A stretch of DNA of 64,000 nt from Humulus lupulus (lineage: Eukaryota > Streptophyta > Magnoliopsida > Rosales > Cannabaceae). A model generated the notes under the pieces. It worked only from the letters and a program-made list of their open reading frames with translations, did no database searches and had not been told where the DNA came from. The first letter of the stretch is position 1; each line of letters begins with the position of its first letter. Both the position numbers and the translations under genes were made by a program. The stretch lies in NCBI RefSeq assembly GCF_963169125.1, contig NC_084798.1:199883481-199947480 (forward strand), written 5' to 3'. This document shows positions 35,896 through 47,068 of the stretch, in pieces.

Positions 35896-38800
35896 TTACC
35901 TGAACAGCTCGGGATACTGACTCTGCATATCTGACTCCAGCTCCCAGGTCGCCTCCTTGACCTTGCTGTTCCTCCACAATACCTTAACCAAAGGTATTGT
36001 CTTATTCCTGAGGACCTTGTCCTTTCTATCAAGTATCTGAACTGGCTGCTCCTCAAATGAGAGATCTGGCTCAAGCTCCAGATCTTCATAACTTAGAATA
36101 TGGACCACATCAGACACATACCTCCGAAGAGCTGATACATGGAATAAATTATGCACGGCAGACAACGCCGGAGGCAAAGCCAATCTGTAAGCCACTTGAC
36201 CAATCCTCTCCAGGATCTCAAATGGACCTACAAATCTAGGACTCAGCTTGCCTTTCTTCCCAAACCTTCTCACCCCTTTCCACAGTGAGACTCTGAGGAA
36301 AACATAGTCTCCTACCTGGAACTCAACGTTCCTACGCTTGGGATCTGCGTAGCTCTTCTTCCTACTCTGAGAAGCAAGCATTCTAGCTCTAATCTTCTCT
36401 ATGGCCTCACTGGTCCTCTAAACTGCATCAGGACCTAAGTATTTCCTTTCTCCTGTCTCATCCCAATGGATGGGAGATCTGCACTTCCTACCATATAGCA
36501 TCTCATAAGGTGCTACTCCAATGGTAGATTGGTAACTGTTGTTATAGGAGAACTCAATCAAAGGCAGATACTTACTCCAAGAACCACCGAAATCTAGTAC
36601 ACATGCCCTCAGCATGTCCTCCAAAATCTGGATCGTCCTCTCAGATTGCCCATCTGTCTGAGGATGATAAGCTGAACTGAACTTCAACTTTGTCCCCATG
36701 GCTGTCTGTAAACTCTTTCAAAACTTGGAAGTAAAAGTAGGGTCCCGATCTGACACGATCGACCTAGGTGCACCATGGAGCCGCACGATCTCTCTCACAT
36801 AGAGATCTGCATACTAATCAACTGTATATGTAGTCCTCTCTGGCAAGAAGTGAGCTGACTTGGTGTAGCGATCCACTGTCACCCAAATGGAATCATGCTG
36901 ACCTGTAGTCCTGGGTAAGCCCACCACAAAGTCTATTGTGATGTCTTCCCACTTCCACTCAGGAGTATCCAGAGGCTGCAGTGACCCTGCCGGCCTCTGA
37001 TGCTCAGCCTTGACTTGTTGACATGTCAAGCACTTAGCCACATATTCTACTACATCTCTCTTCATCCCCGGCCACCAATATAACGATCTTACATCCTGGT
37101 ACATCTTCGTGGTGCCTGGATGCAAAGAGTAAGGTGTAGTATGAGATTCATCCAGAATCTCTCGTCTCAATGCAATGTCTAACGGAACACATATCCGCCC
37201 CTTGTATCTCAACAAGCCTACCTCAGACACTGTATAATCTCTGGATGCTCCAGCCAGAACATCCTCTCTAATCTTGATCAGCTGTGGATCACTCAACTGA
37301 CCTTCTTTGATCCTCTCTAACAATGTAGACTGTAGCATAATGTTAGCCAACTGGCCCACCATCAACTCTATACCAACCCTGGTCATATCATCTGCTATCT
37401 CTCTAGCTATCAGCCTCATACCATGAATCTGCCCCGGACCCTTCCGGCTCAAAGCATCAGCTACCACGTTGTCTTTTCCTGGATGATACAGAATCTCACA
37501 ATCATAATCTTTCACTAACTCCAGCCAACGCCTTTGCCTCATATTCAAGTCTTTCTGGGTGAAGAAATACTTCAGGCTCTTGTGGTCTGTATAAATCTCA
37601 CACTTCTCTCCATAGAGATAATGCCTCCATATCTTCAAAGCAAAAACCACAGCCGCCAACTCTAGATCATGAGTAGGATATCTCCTTTCATACTCCTTCA
37701 GCTGCCGAGAAGCATAGGCTATAACCTTTTCTGATTGCATCAAAACACAACCCAAACCCTGATGAGAAGCATCACAGTAAATCACAAACTTCTCCTGATC
37801 TGTCGGAAGACTTAGAATCGGAGCTGTAATCATTCTCTGCTTCAGTTCCTGGAAGCTGTTCTCACACTTATCTGACCACACAAACTTCTGGCTCTTGCGC
37901 GTCAGCTCAGTCAAAGCACTAGCAATCTTCGAGAACCCTTCCACGAACCGCCTGTAGTAGCCTGCTAATCCAAGGAAACTTCTAACCTCAGAAGCATTCT
38001 TTGGCCTTGGCCAATCTCTGACCGCTTCAATCTTTGCTGGATCTACCCTAATCCCCTCCTTACTGACAATGTGTCCAAGAAAGGATACCTGAGACAACCA
38101 GAATTCACACTTCTTGAACTTTGCAAACAATCTGTGTTCTCTTAGTCTCTGTAGAACCAACCTCAGATGCTGCTCATGTTCTAACTCAGTCTGAGAATAC
38201 ACCAGAATATCATCAATAAAGACGATCACAAATTGGTCTAAGTAATCCCTGAACACTCTGTTCATCATATCCATGAAAGCGGCAGGGGCATTAGTCAATC
38301 CAAATGACATAACCAAAAACTCATAATGCTCATACCTGGTACGAAAAGCAGTCTTCGGTATGTCTCCCTCCTTGACCCTCAACTGATGATAACCAGAACG
38401 AAGGTCGATCTTAGAGAATACCTTCATACCTTGCAGCTGATCGAACAGATCATCTATCCTTGGCAAAGGATACTTATTCTTAATTGTCAACTTATTCAGT
38501 TCCCTGTAATCTATACACATTCTCAGAGAACCATCTTTCTTCTTTACAAACAGAACTGGCGCACCCCAGGGTGAGAAACTAGGTCTGATGAAACCCATAT
38601 CTAGCAGCTCTTGCAACTGCACTTTCAAGTCTTTCAATTCAGCTGGGGCCATTCTGTATGGTGCCCTAGACACTGGCTCCGTCCCTGGTGCCAGTTCTAT
38701 AACGAACTCAATCTCTCTGTGTGGTGGCAACCCTGGCAAATCCTCTGGAAACACATCCAGAAACTCACATACAAGTCTGGTATCCTCTGGTCTCACTGGC

Positions 38801-40467
38801 ACGACCTGAGTGGTATCAACCACACTGGCTAAGAATCCAATGCATCCTCTCTGCAAAAGATCCCTGGCCCTCAACACAGAAATCATAGGAACACGAGGTC
38901 CATGCACAGTGCCAACAAACACAAAATGATCCTCACCTTCAGGCTCAAAGGTGACCATCTTCCTTCTGCAGTCAATAGTTGCCCCATACTTTGCCAACCA
39001 ATCCATACCCAGTATCATATCAAAGTCAGTCATAACTAACTCTATCAAGTCCACTGACAACTCTCTGCCCTCTACTGTCACTGGCAAAGATCTGACCCAC
39101 CTTCTGGACACCACTATCTCTCCAGTAGGTAACAAAGTACCAAACCCCACAACATAGAAATCACAAGGTCTACACAACCTATCAATAATGCTACTAGCAA
39201 CAAAGGAATGTGTAGCACCAGAATCAATTAACACATGATAAGGGGTTCCTGCACTAAGAAGCTGACCTGTAACAACTGAGGGAGAAGCCTCAGCTTCTGC
39301 TTGAGTCAACGTGAACACTCGAGCTGGGGTCGAGCTGTCCACCTTTCTGGGCTCTTCTTTCCCTATCTGAGGGCAATCTTTCCTAAGGTGACCCACTACT
39401 CCACACAAAAAGCAGGCCTTTGCTCTACACTCCCCCAAATGGCGCTTCTTGCACTTAGGGCATTCAGGACAAGTCTTCCAGGCTTCACTGCTCCCAGCAC
39501 GACCCATTGTAATACCACGAGGTCTCCTGTCAGAACCTGGAACTGGGAAGGTGTCAGGAACCTTCCTCTTCTGATCACTGGGGCCAACACCCCTACCAGA
39601 ACCAACAAATGGAGGAACTGTCCTCCTGAAATCCTTTCTGGCTGCATTGTCACGCCAGAACTTAATCTCTGCACTCTCAGCTGTGAGTGCCTTCTCCACC
39701 ACCTGTGCATAAGTAGTAACTCCTGCCACAGTGGTGATGCGAACGTCACGGGCTAACCTGGGCTGTAGCCCCTGGAGAAATCTCTCTCTCCTGGTCCCAT
39801 CAGTGGGCACCAGCTCTTTGGCAAACTTTGCCAAACGGTCAAACTTTAAGGCATATTCAGTAACTGATAAGCTTCCCTGCAATAGCCTCATAAACTCATC
39901 GGCCTTCGCCGCTCTTATAGCATCGTTATAGTACTTCTCATTAAACAAGGCCTGAAACTCCTCCCAACTCAGGAGATTAACATCTTTGGTCTGACCAACC
40001 ACTTCCCACCATATCCGGGCATCTTCCCGAAACATATAGGCCGCACAGGCCACCCTCTCATTACCAACTACCCTCATAAAGTCAAGCATAGTGGTAAGCA
40101 TGCTCATCCATTGTTCAGCTTTGATAGGATCAGCGCTGCCTTCAAAAACTGGAGGTTGTTGCTTCCTGAACCGCTCATAAAGAGGTTCCAATCTATTTTC
40201 AACCCCAGGCTGCTGCCCAATAACTGGCACTGACACAGAAGGTGCCTCTGATACATTAACCACTGCAGGCACTTGTTGCTGTCTCAGGAGACGAAGCTCC
40301 TCTCCCTGTTTCAACACTATAGCCTGCAAATCACTAAACAACTGCTGCCAATTTGCAGGTGCTGGTTGTGGAATCTGGGAATGGTCATTCTCGTGACCCT
40401 GGCTGTTGTCATTATTCTGACCCTGACCACTCTGGCCAGCTGTAGTGTCTGTCTGTTCTGGGTCCAT
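35896..40467 (-). pseudogene. Tekay-type gag-pol polyprotein with three nonsense codons
   Basis: One frame runs about 1,525 codons from the ATG at 40467. The first 1,217 codons (to 36814) are open. In order: gag; a zinc knuckle [14 protein letters not shown] (residues about 350-365); protease [10 protein letters not shown] (about 415); RT with [20 protein letters not shown] and FIDDILVYS (about 750); RNase H with CDASHQG and [10 protein letters not shown]; integrase HHCC (about 1110-1145) and core with [13 protein letters not shown] and HPQTDGQSER; and a chromodomain-like tail ending VKEATWELE. Stops lie at about 36814 (TAG), 36720 (TGA) and 36418 (TAG). Each differs by one transition from a codon common at that place in relatives. 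No frameshift is seen. It cannot make full integrase. Confidence 0.93.
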
Positions 40468-40807
40468 CCTATCACTGATACCTTACTGAAACATTGATAA
40501 CCAATACGGCCAGTCAGGTAGTAATAACTAAACCTCTTTCCGCCTCACGGTCCAAGAACAAGCAAACAATTATCATATTCCACAGTCATTCAATATGCTC
40601 AAACAGATACATGTTCATGGCACTCAGCACTCAGCATGTATCACATAACAGTTCATAATATCACATGCATACAGGTAAAGCATTTGCACCACGTTTAGGC
40701 AGTTATGCACATAACTACATAAAGAGTTACCAAACCAAGAGTCAAGCTTGACTTCAGTGATGTGTGTACATGCCCAGCCAGTCTACAGGAACCTTAACCT
40801 TGGCATT
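40468..40807 (-). other. 5' leader of the Tekay-type element
   Basis: This non-coding segment lies between the PBS and the gag ATG. Related leader wording (GGCATGTACAC, AGCTTGACTC) recurs just after the PBS at 60835-60890, which supports kinship with that element. Confidence 0.6.
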
Positions 40808-40819
40808 GCTCTGATACCA
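40808..40819 (-). promoter_or_regulatory. Primer-binding site (initiator Met-tRNA type)
   Basis: The minus strand reads TGGTATCAGAGC, complementary to the 3' end of initiator Met-tRNA, three bases from the 5' LTR. Confidence 0.92.
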
Positions 40820-40822
40820 AGT

Positions 40823-43110
40823 TGTAAACGCCCTGGCTACCCTAGAACAGTTACGGTGAACGGTGGACCGGAAATTTGACTCATTACCTGAGTCCTTTGG
40901 TCAAAAACGTGCTCTAAGTGTGATTAACAGGTTAAGGTACAAAACCAATAAAAAGGAAATGGAGATTTTATTACAAACTTCTTTGCAGAGCTAAGCAAAA
41001 CATTTACAAGTGGTTCTCAGTACAAAATGGTCATTATAGTTGTAAAGTTACAATCCCGCCGACCTAAGCGACAAAAATAGGGTAAACCCCCTAGTTCCTC
41101 TGAGAACACCTTGAACGTGGTGGTCAAGCGGTCGCATATGTACACAACACCACATCAGCTCTCCACTCAAGGCTAGGTGAGCTTTTCTTTCCCTTTACCT
41201 GCACCACATAGCACCCATGAGCCAAAGCCCAGCAAGAAAACATAACACTTTTCATAACATCATTAAATGATTATCATTATAATCACACTGAGCATAAAGC
41301 TTTCAAACAAATGAATAACACGTGATTTTAGTGGGAGAGTGGCTGTTAAGTAAGCCACTAGCCTCCAAGCTCTCTTTTCTAGCAAGAGAGTGGCTGATAG
41401 GTAAGCCACTAGCCTCCAAGCTCTCTTTTCTAGCAAGAGAGTGGCTGATAGGTAAGCCACTAGCCTCCAAGCTCTCTTTTCTAGCAAGAGAGTGGCTGAT
41501 AGGTAAGCCACTAGCCTCAAGGCTCTGTTTGTTCATCGACCCTCAGGGTCGGTCAGGCATTAATGCTCCTTGAGTCATTCAATGCTAATGGTCGATTAGA
41601 TCTAATCTCTGTTGGCTTGCGTGATTCACGCTAAGGCCGTTCTGACAAGTAAGTCAGCGCTTCCTGACCTGTGTCCAGTAACACTGCCGAGCCTGACAAA
41701 TAAGTCACAGCCTCATAGCTGATACTAACACTTTTGTCGATTCTGTATTCAATCCATGTCCATATTTATACAATCAACATGCCTCACAAATATCCATGCA
41801 TGTCACACTTTGGGTGCAGTTTTCTTACCTTTGATTCGAGCTAGAATGAGCAAAAGAACAACCTTTGAGAACAATTTAGCTTTTAGTCCTTTAGCGGTTA
41901 CCTAATCACAACACATATGGGATACCATCAATAATCAAGATAATCAAGGGTTATCAAACCATTATCTAACCTCCAAGAGATCAATCCAAACTAATCCAAG
42001 TAGCAAGGACACTCCCGAGGCCTAAAACTAGGTTTCCGGGGTCAAAACGAGCAAACGGGGCGAAAACAGGGCAAGGGCTGCGGCCCTAGCACCTTGGGCC
42101 ACGGCCCCCAGAATTTTCCAGAGGCAAGCGCCGCGGCGCCCCACACAAGGGCCGCGGCGCCCAGCGAAACAGAAAGGCCACCTGCTTCTTCAAAGAAGGG
42201 CCGCGGCGCCACAAGAACAGGGCCGCGACGCTCCACCCTGGGCCATTCCCAACCGCGTTTCTAACACTTCAACGCCTCCAAAATCATCCCTAAACATTCC
42301 CCAATCATCAAAACAAAGTTCCCAAGTTTCCCCATGCATCAAAACCCTCAAAACCCAAGGCTCGAACGAACCGAAAACTCAAAAATTCACAAATTCAATT
42401 CAAAGCTTAGAAACTCGGAAAAACTCAAAACTTAAACTTAGATTACCTTCAATTGGGTTGTTTTCCGTCGAATCCTTCGGTTAAGAAGCTTCTAATCTTC
42501 CCTAGGATCGCTATGCCTCGATCCTCACTCGATTCTGACTCCTAGAACTCAAGATTTCGTCAAAAAGGCTTAAACGGTAAAACGAACTTTGAAAAGGGAG
42601 AACGGAAGGTTTTCTTATCGTATGTTCTATCTGATAAGCTACTTCAACCTTAAGTAACCTCAAATAAAACCTAATGCTCGGGGTCCCGAAAACACCTCCG
42701 GGGACATTATAGTCAAAACCTCCAGAATTTCACCCTGATCTCAAATATTCCCAATGTATCATCAAATGAACATTTCTATTACTCCAAAATTGACCCCATT
42801 ATGGTAAAACCGCTAATCCACTAAAAATAACCGTCTCATGTCAAATAGCTCGAATATATCTCCATAATAATGGAATCTCATTCACAAATCACATCATGGA
42901 CCCAAATACACAAATTACCCTCAACGGGCCAAATTATCATCATACCCCTGTAATTGTAAATATGGACTCATATGCATGCATTTCACATCATATCATAATA
43001 TAATCAACATATACATGCATTTAATCAATTAATAACATAATTAAGCAAGTATGGCCCTCCCGGCCTACTATTCATGCCGTTAAACTCATCGGAGAATTCG
43101 GGGCATTACA
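40823..43110 (-). repeat. 5' LTR of the Tekay-type element (2,288 bp)
   Basis: This LTR carries the promoter for the minus-strand element. It holds four 51-bp minisatellite units (41335-41527, starts at 41335, 41386, 41437 and 41488), the conserved block at 41195-41243 and the GC-rich block at 42070-42245. Confidence 0.92.
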
Positions 43111-43115
43111 CAAAC

Positions 43116-44128
43116 TGTGAATAAGCTATTTGAGAGAATATTTATTCTTCAAGATAAATGTGTAATTATGTGATAATGGAAGTTGCACAATTTATTATTG
43201 TATTTGTGCAAATTTTGAAATTGTGTAGAAATAAAAGAAATTGATTTTAATCATTTATTTTATTTAAGTGTGAAAGGATAAATATGGATAGTCAAATTTG
43301 GTTTGATTATTATATTTATTTAATTAATAATAAGATGATAATGGAAATTCAAATTTTGAATTTTGAATTTTGAAATTTAAGTTGTTATGTTTTTCTTAAA
43401 ATAAGATATCTTATTTGAATTTCTAATTATTAATTAATTAAAATAAAAATGCATGAAAAAAATCAAATCTCATTTTTTCAGGGAAAGTGCTACAAGCATA
43501 GGGCTTCTTGGACTGCCTTATGCGTGTACCACTACTAATGGTGATCATTTATTGATTTTTTTATTTTATTTAATTTATTAATAAAATATTTTAAAAATGG
43601 AATGTAAGACTTTGTCTTTAACATTCATCATATTATTATTATTAAAGATAATCAATTATTATTATGATAATAATATCTATATATATTCTATATGATAGAA
43701 AATAGAAGAACACAATTTTTTACACAGAAAAGAAAAACTATCATCTTTTTCACAAAAAGAAAAACCTTTCTCTCTAGCCTAAAATCAAGAGTCTCAAGTG
43801 TTGAGAATACTTTTGATTCACAAGTATTGATTTTTGTTCTCTATGTGCCCACCCACATCTAGAGGTGTAGAGAACGTCTTGGAAGATCTAGGTGTGAGTA
43901 CTCTAGCGAGGATAGGAAGATCGAAATATATACGAAAAGGTTCAAGGATTCTTGATAGGCTACAAGAGGTAAATCGTTTCATATTATTTTACATATACAT
44001 ATTATATTGATTAACATATTTCATATTAAATGATCCTCATATAAAGTTGTTTGTATGAAAAAAAATTTGTTGTATACAATACTACCATTATCGCAATTTC
44101 CGCTGCGTACTAAGAATTATTCCTAACA
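43116..44128 (+). mobile_element. Copia LTR copy 3, 3' part
   Basis: This resumes the LTR interrupted at 30717. It shares AATTATGTGATAAT with copy 1 (43152-43165 and 27936-27949) and a U5-like stretch AGGTGTAGAGAAC with the inverted copy 2. It ends CCTAACA at 44128, directly before a PBS-like site. Confidence 0.7.
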
Positions 44129-44130
44129 AT

Positions 44131-44142
44131 TGGTACTAGAGC
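44131..44142 (+). promoter_or_regulatory. Degenerate copia PBS
   Basis: TGGTACTAGAGC differs at two positions from the initiator Met-tRNA type TGGTATCAGAGC and lies two bases after the LTR end. Confidence 0.6.
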
Positions 44143-44770
44143 TATCTTTAATCCCTGCATATGTTAATTACTATGAGGGTATCATATGCATTTTTTATAT
44201 TATGTGTAATATATGAATGGATGAATGTTTATGTTCTTAAGGGTTGGTTTTCATGGTGTTTTTGGGTTAAGAAAAGTTCTTAAATTTTCTAGATATACAA
44301 AAATTGTAAGTCATTTTGGGGCATAGGAATTTTGTAATTTATTTTTTAAATTTTGGATAAAATTCTGTTGTGGCCCGAGGCCCAAGCTTGCACCTCACGC
44401 CGTGCGTGCATGCACCCCGCGCCTATGCGCCCCACGGCGTCTGCACCTCGCACGCGGAGCCTCCTGCGCGCCCCACGCCTGCCGTGCCCTTGCAAGCCAC
44501 CCACGGCCTGCTGCCGCCGCCCACCATTGACACACCCATTAGGGTATGTGTCAAGCAAACCCTAATGGATGTATAATTATCCATTTGGGCCATTTTAAGC
44601 CCAATATAATTAAAAGTGTTTTAATTATAATTTTTGAATTAATTGTGGTGAGTCCAAATTCCAATTGTGCCTCAATAACTTGTTGGGTATTAAAACCCAA
44701 AGTTTGATTATTTTAAAGTTGTTTAAAATAATTAAAAGATTATTTAATTCATAATGGATAATTAAAATGG
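44143..44770 (+). other. Copia leader remnant with a GC-rich insert
   Basis: This is the non-coding leader after the PBS. A sharply GC-rich stretch (about 44375-44530) sits in AT-rich sequence. Three overlapping 68-70-codon frames there are a by-product of its composition. No gag follows; different transposon sequence starts near 44770. Confidence 0.5.
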
Positions 44771-44817
44771 TAGTGGCCCAAGATCAAAGGACATAAACGA
44801 TTAAATCCAAGAAATAA

Positions 44818-46379
44818 TTAGTCATGATAACACAAAGTAAAGAATAAAACAAGAATTCTACCCTTCGAGCTAGAGGAGGAAACTATTATGATCGACTCTG
44901 GATTATGAACAAGATTGGGTAAATCCTCTAACTCTTGGATTATCGGAGGAGGGGGAGACTCTAATAATATTACACTTTGAAACCTACAGGGTTCGGGCTC
45001 CTTATCTGGACTAGACTTATGCTCGGCCTGCCTAATACCTGGAGTAAAACACCATGACAAAGGGAAGGCCATGACAAAAGGTTTGTACCGTATTCTTAAA
45101 AAATGGTGGACCTAATGTGAAGGGTATTATGTACCACTACGGTAAATCTAGGGTAGCTATGGTCGTGGCGTACAACCAAGTGATCCACACACTGAAGGAG
45201 GGTCACATTCAGGTCTGGATCAACCGGGCGTCGACTCACGAGTTATCTTGGGTTGAATCAGACTAGCTTAAAACTGGCAGGAACTCAGTTCAATTATCTA
45301 TATGGGTTACCTTGGCCAGAGGTGTTGGTTGTTGCCCCAGATTTAGCTTGGCCTTGGTCAGAATATTGTCCACCCTCACAAACCTTTCTTTTACACACCA
45401 ACTGCGCGACCTCCTTTCATCAACCTCTTCAGCGGCTGGGAGGAGGGAGCTCGGGGAGGGGGCCTCAAACTCTGATGGCCAACGTCTAATCCTTGCAAAT
45501 TAGCTTGCAGGCCACCATGGTGGCATCATTTACCATCATCCGGAGCTCTTTCTCCCTGACAGGAATACATGCTAGAGTCTCATATTGACCTCCGAGGGTC
45601 TCTGACTGCTCCGTTCTCTTATATATAGCTGCACATGGTAACAAATCAATCAAAATATGTTTAAACTTGGTTGAGAAGGAATTCAAGTACAAATTTCAAG
45701 GAGCTAAGAAACTTACAAGGACAATTGAAATATTGATGGGTGCAGTTTTTGAACCCATTTGACATAAAGAATTGATCCTTGTAGTCATTCGGGTGGCTTG
45801 GGAGGTCGATGATAGAGGTTGTGCTAGGGAATCCAGTGAGGTAGTAGAAGTCATCACCTCGCCCCTTTGACTCTGGATTTGCCTTGAGGAAAAAGAAGTA
45901 CATAATATTGGCGGGGGTGGGGACCTCCTACTCGTGCTTCACAAATAGATATTGAAGCCCAGCCAAAAGTCGAAACGAATTTGGTGGAGCTAGAACGGTT
46001 CCAGTTCGATGTAGATTAAAAAAATCTATGAAATACTAGTCTAAGGAAAGAAAGGCACCTGCCTTCAGGTGGTCGTCGCTCCAAGCCCCAAAAATGTCCT
46101 AGAGCGAAGTGCAGCTCTGTTCTCCCTCCATCGGAGGGCGGGCAACAAGACCTCGGGTCCCAACTCTATCTCATGACTCAGTAAAATTTTATTCACCTTG
46201 CTCTGAGTCTTTATCCGGAATTCGATATGCTCAGCCTCAAAGAAAGTGTTGGGGTCAACCACGATCTCCTGATCCACCACTGGGTCGAAGTGGGGAATAA
46301 GGCTCTCAGATGCAATCTACTTACCCTTATTCTTGTTTTGGGAAGAAGAGCTCGCCTCTGACTTCTTCTGGTTGGCCAT
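44818..46379 (-). pseudogene. Broken antisense reading frame of a probable Tat-like Ty3/gypsy remnant
   Basis: The minus-strand ATG at 46379 opens MANQKKSEASSSSQN, then stops after about 20 codons. The frame resumes with HFDPVVDQEIVVDPNTFF (about 46295-46065). A second block (45903-45661) reads KGRGDDFYYLTGFPS and IDLPSHPNDYKDQFF. A third (45692-45486) and a fourth (45072-44818, Pro/Ser-rich) follow. Conserved wording interrupted by stops suggests decayed exons of a transposon-encoded protein, of the kind known as antisense ORFs between pol and the 3' LTR in the Tat lineage. That context fits the PPT and LTR at 53474-54253. The family assignment is from general recall; a plant transposase-like domain of another element is possible. 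Confidence 0.5.
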
Positions 46380-46395
46380 AATTTAGTTTGCCTGG

Positions 46396-47023
46396 TGTGA
46401 CGTGCTGCGTCACGACACATCTCCAGGGGGCCATTTTTTATGTATGAGCATGCCTTGGTGATTGATCATTAGTCAAGTCTTGAACCAAGTAACCTCAGGG
46501 GTAGGGAATGGTACTTTTGTAATTATGCATATGTCTCCCAGACAAAAATCATATATGTTCCTGGGAAGACCTCATCTGCTTAGAATGCTCCTTAAGGGGG
46601 GGGGGGGGGGGGTGACCTGGTGACTTAAGGAAGCACCATTGCCACCAGCAGATAGAGACTTAAGTTGTGTACTCCCTTGCCCTATCAAGGCCTTATATGA
46701 ATAAAACAATGATTTGCCATGTCCCTTTGTGTATGCTTTCTTTACGGTCTATGTGTTGCTTGTTTGTTGCCTTCGTTGGGCCATTGCGTGCCACTTGAAT
46801 GTGTTGTATGCTCTGATTATTGTGTGGGATGTTGTTTCTGGATTGCTTGCCTCGTGCTTGCTCCCGCTTCATAATTGTCCTTACTTGTGTGAGACTTGTA
46901 ATGTGGCTAACCATTGAGTTTGCTTGCCGCAGGTGTGAATTCTAGGCTGACTTGCTAGTTAAGAGCGCTAACAAGTGCTGCACATTCCGTCAATTCGAGT
47001 ATCGAAGTTGGTGGCCCGTGACA
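46396..47023 (+). repeat. 5' LTR of the small chromovirus
   Basis: It is 10 bp longer than the 3' LTR, and all of that is accounted for by a G run of 17 (46596-46612) against 7 in the 3' LTR (51950-51956). Confidence 0.95.
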
Positions 47024-47025
47024 GT

Positions 47026-47037
47026 TGGTATCAGAGC
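47026..47037 (+). promoter_or_regulatory. Primer-binding site of the small chromovirus
   Basis: TGGTATCAGAGC lies two bases after the 5' LTR and fits initiator Met-tRNA. Confidence 0.93.
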
Positions 47038-47068
47038 TAAGTTTGAGAAAGCTTGGTGACCCTGCAGG

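Larger units (their letters stand above)
30718..43110 (-). mobile_element. Complete Ty3/gypsy chromovirus, Tekay/Del type, 12.4 kb, TSD CAAAC
   Basis: The outer ends are TGTAACGCCC and GGGCATTACA, flanked by CAAAC at 30713-30717 and 43111-43115. The two LTRs (30718-33055 and 40823-43110) flank a PPT, a single gag-pol frame and a PBS, all minus-oriented. A solo LTR (33058-35856) sits between the 3' LTR and the PPT. I count about twenty substitutions between the LTRs, near 1%, so the insertion is young. Long LTRs, a single frame and the chromodomain-like tail fit the Tekay (Del) clade. It is inserted in a copia LTR. Confidence 0.93.

Noticed and set aside
38326..39931. Plus-strand frames of 66-151 codons opposite the Tekay-type gag-pol
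   Set aside because: They are shadows of the long minus-strand coding frame, which has clear domain motifs.
44346..44576. Three overlapping frames of about 70 codons
   Set aside because: Caused by a GC-rich, stop-poor stretch in the copia leader; both strands are open at once.
46693..46917. Frames in the chromovirus LTR, repeated at 52037-52261
   Set aside because: They fall inside the two LTRs in both orientations and show no domain.
47026..47037. Possible tRNA fragment
   Set aside because: It is the retrotransposon PBS, complementary to the tRNA 3' end; no cloverleaf follows. The same holds at 40808 and 60807. No tRNA or rRNA gene was recognised.
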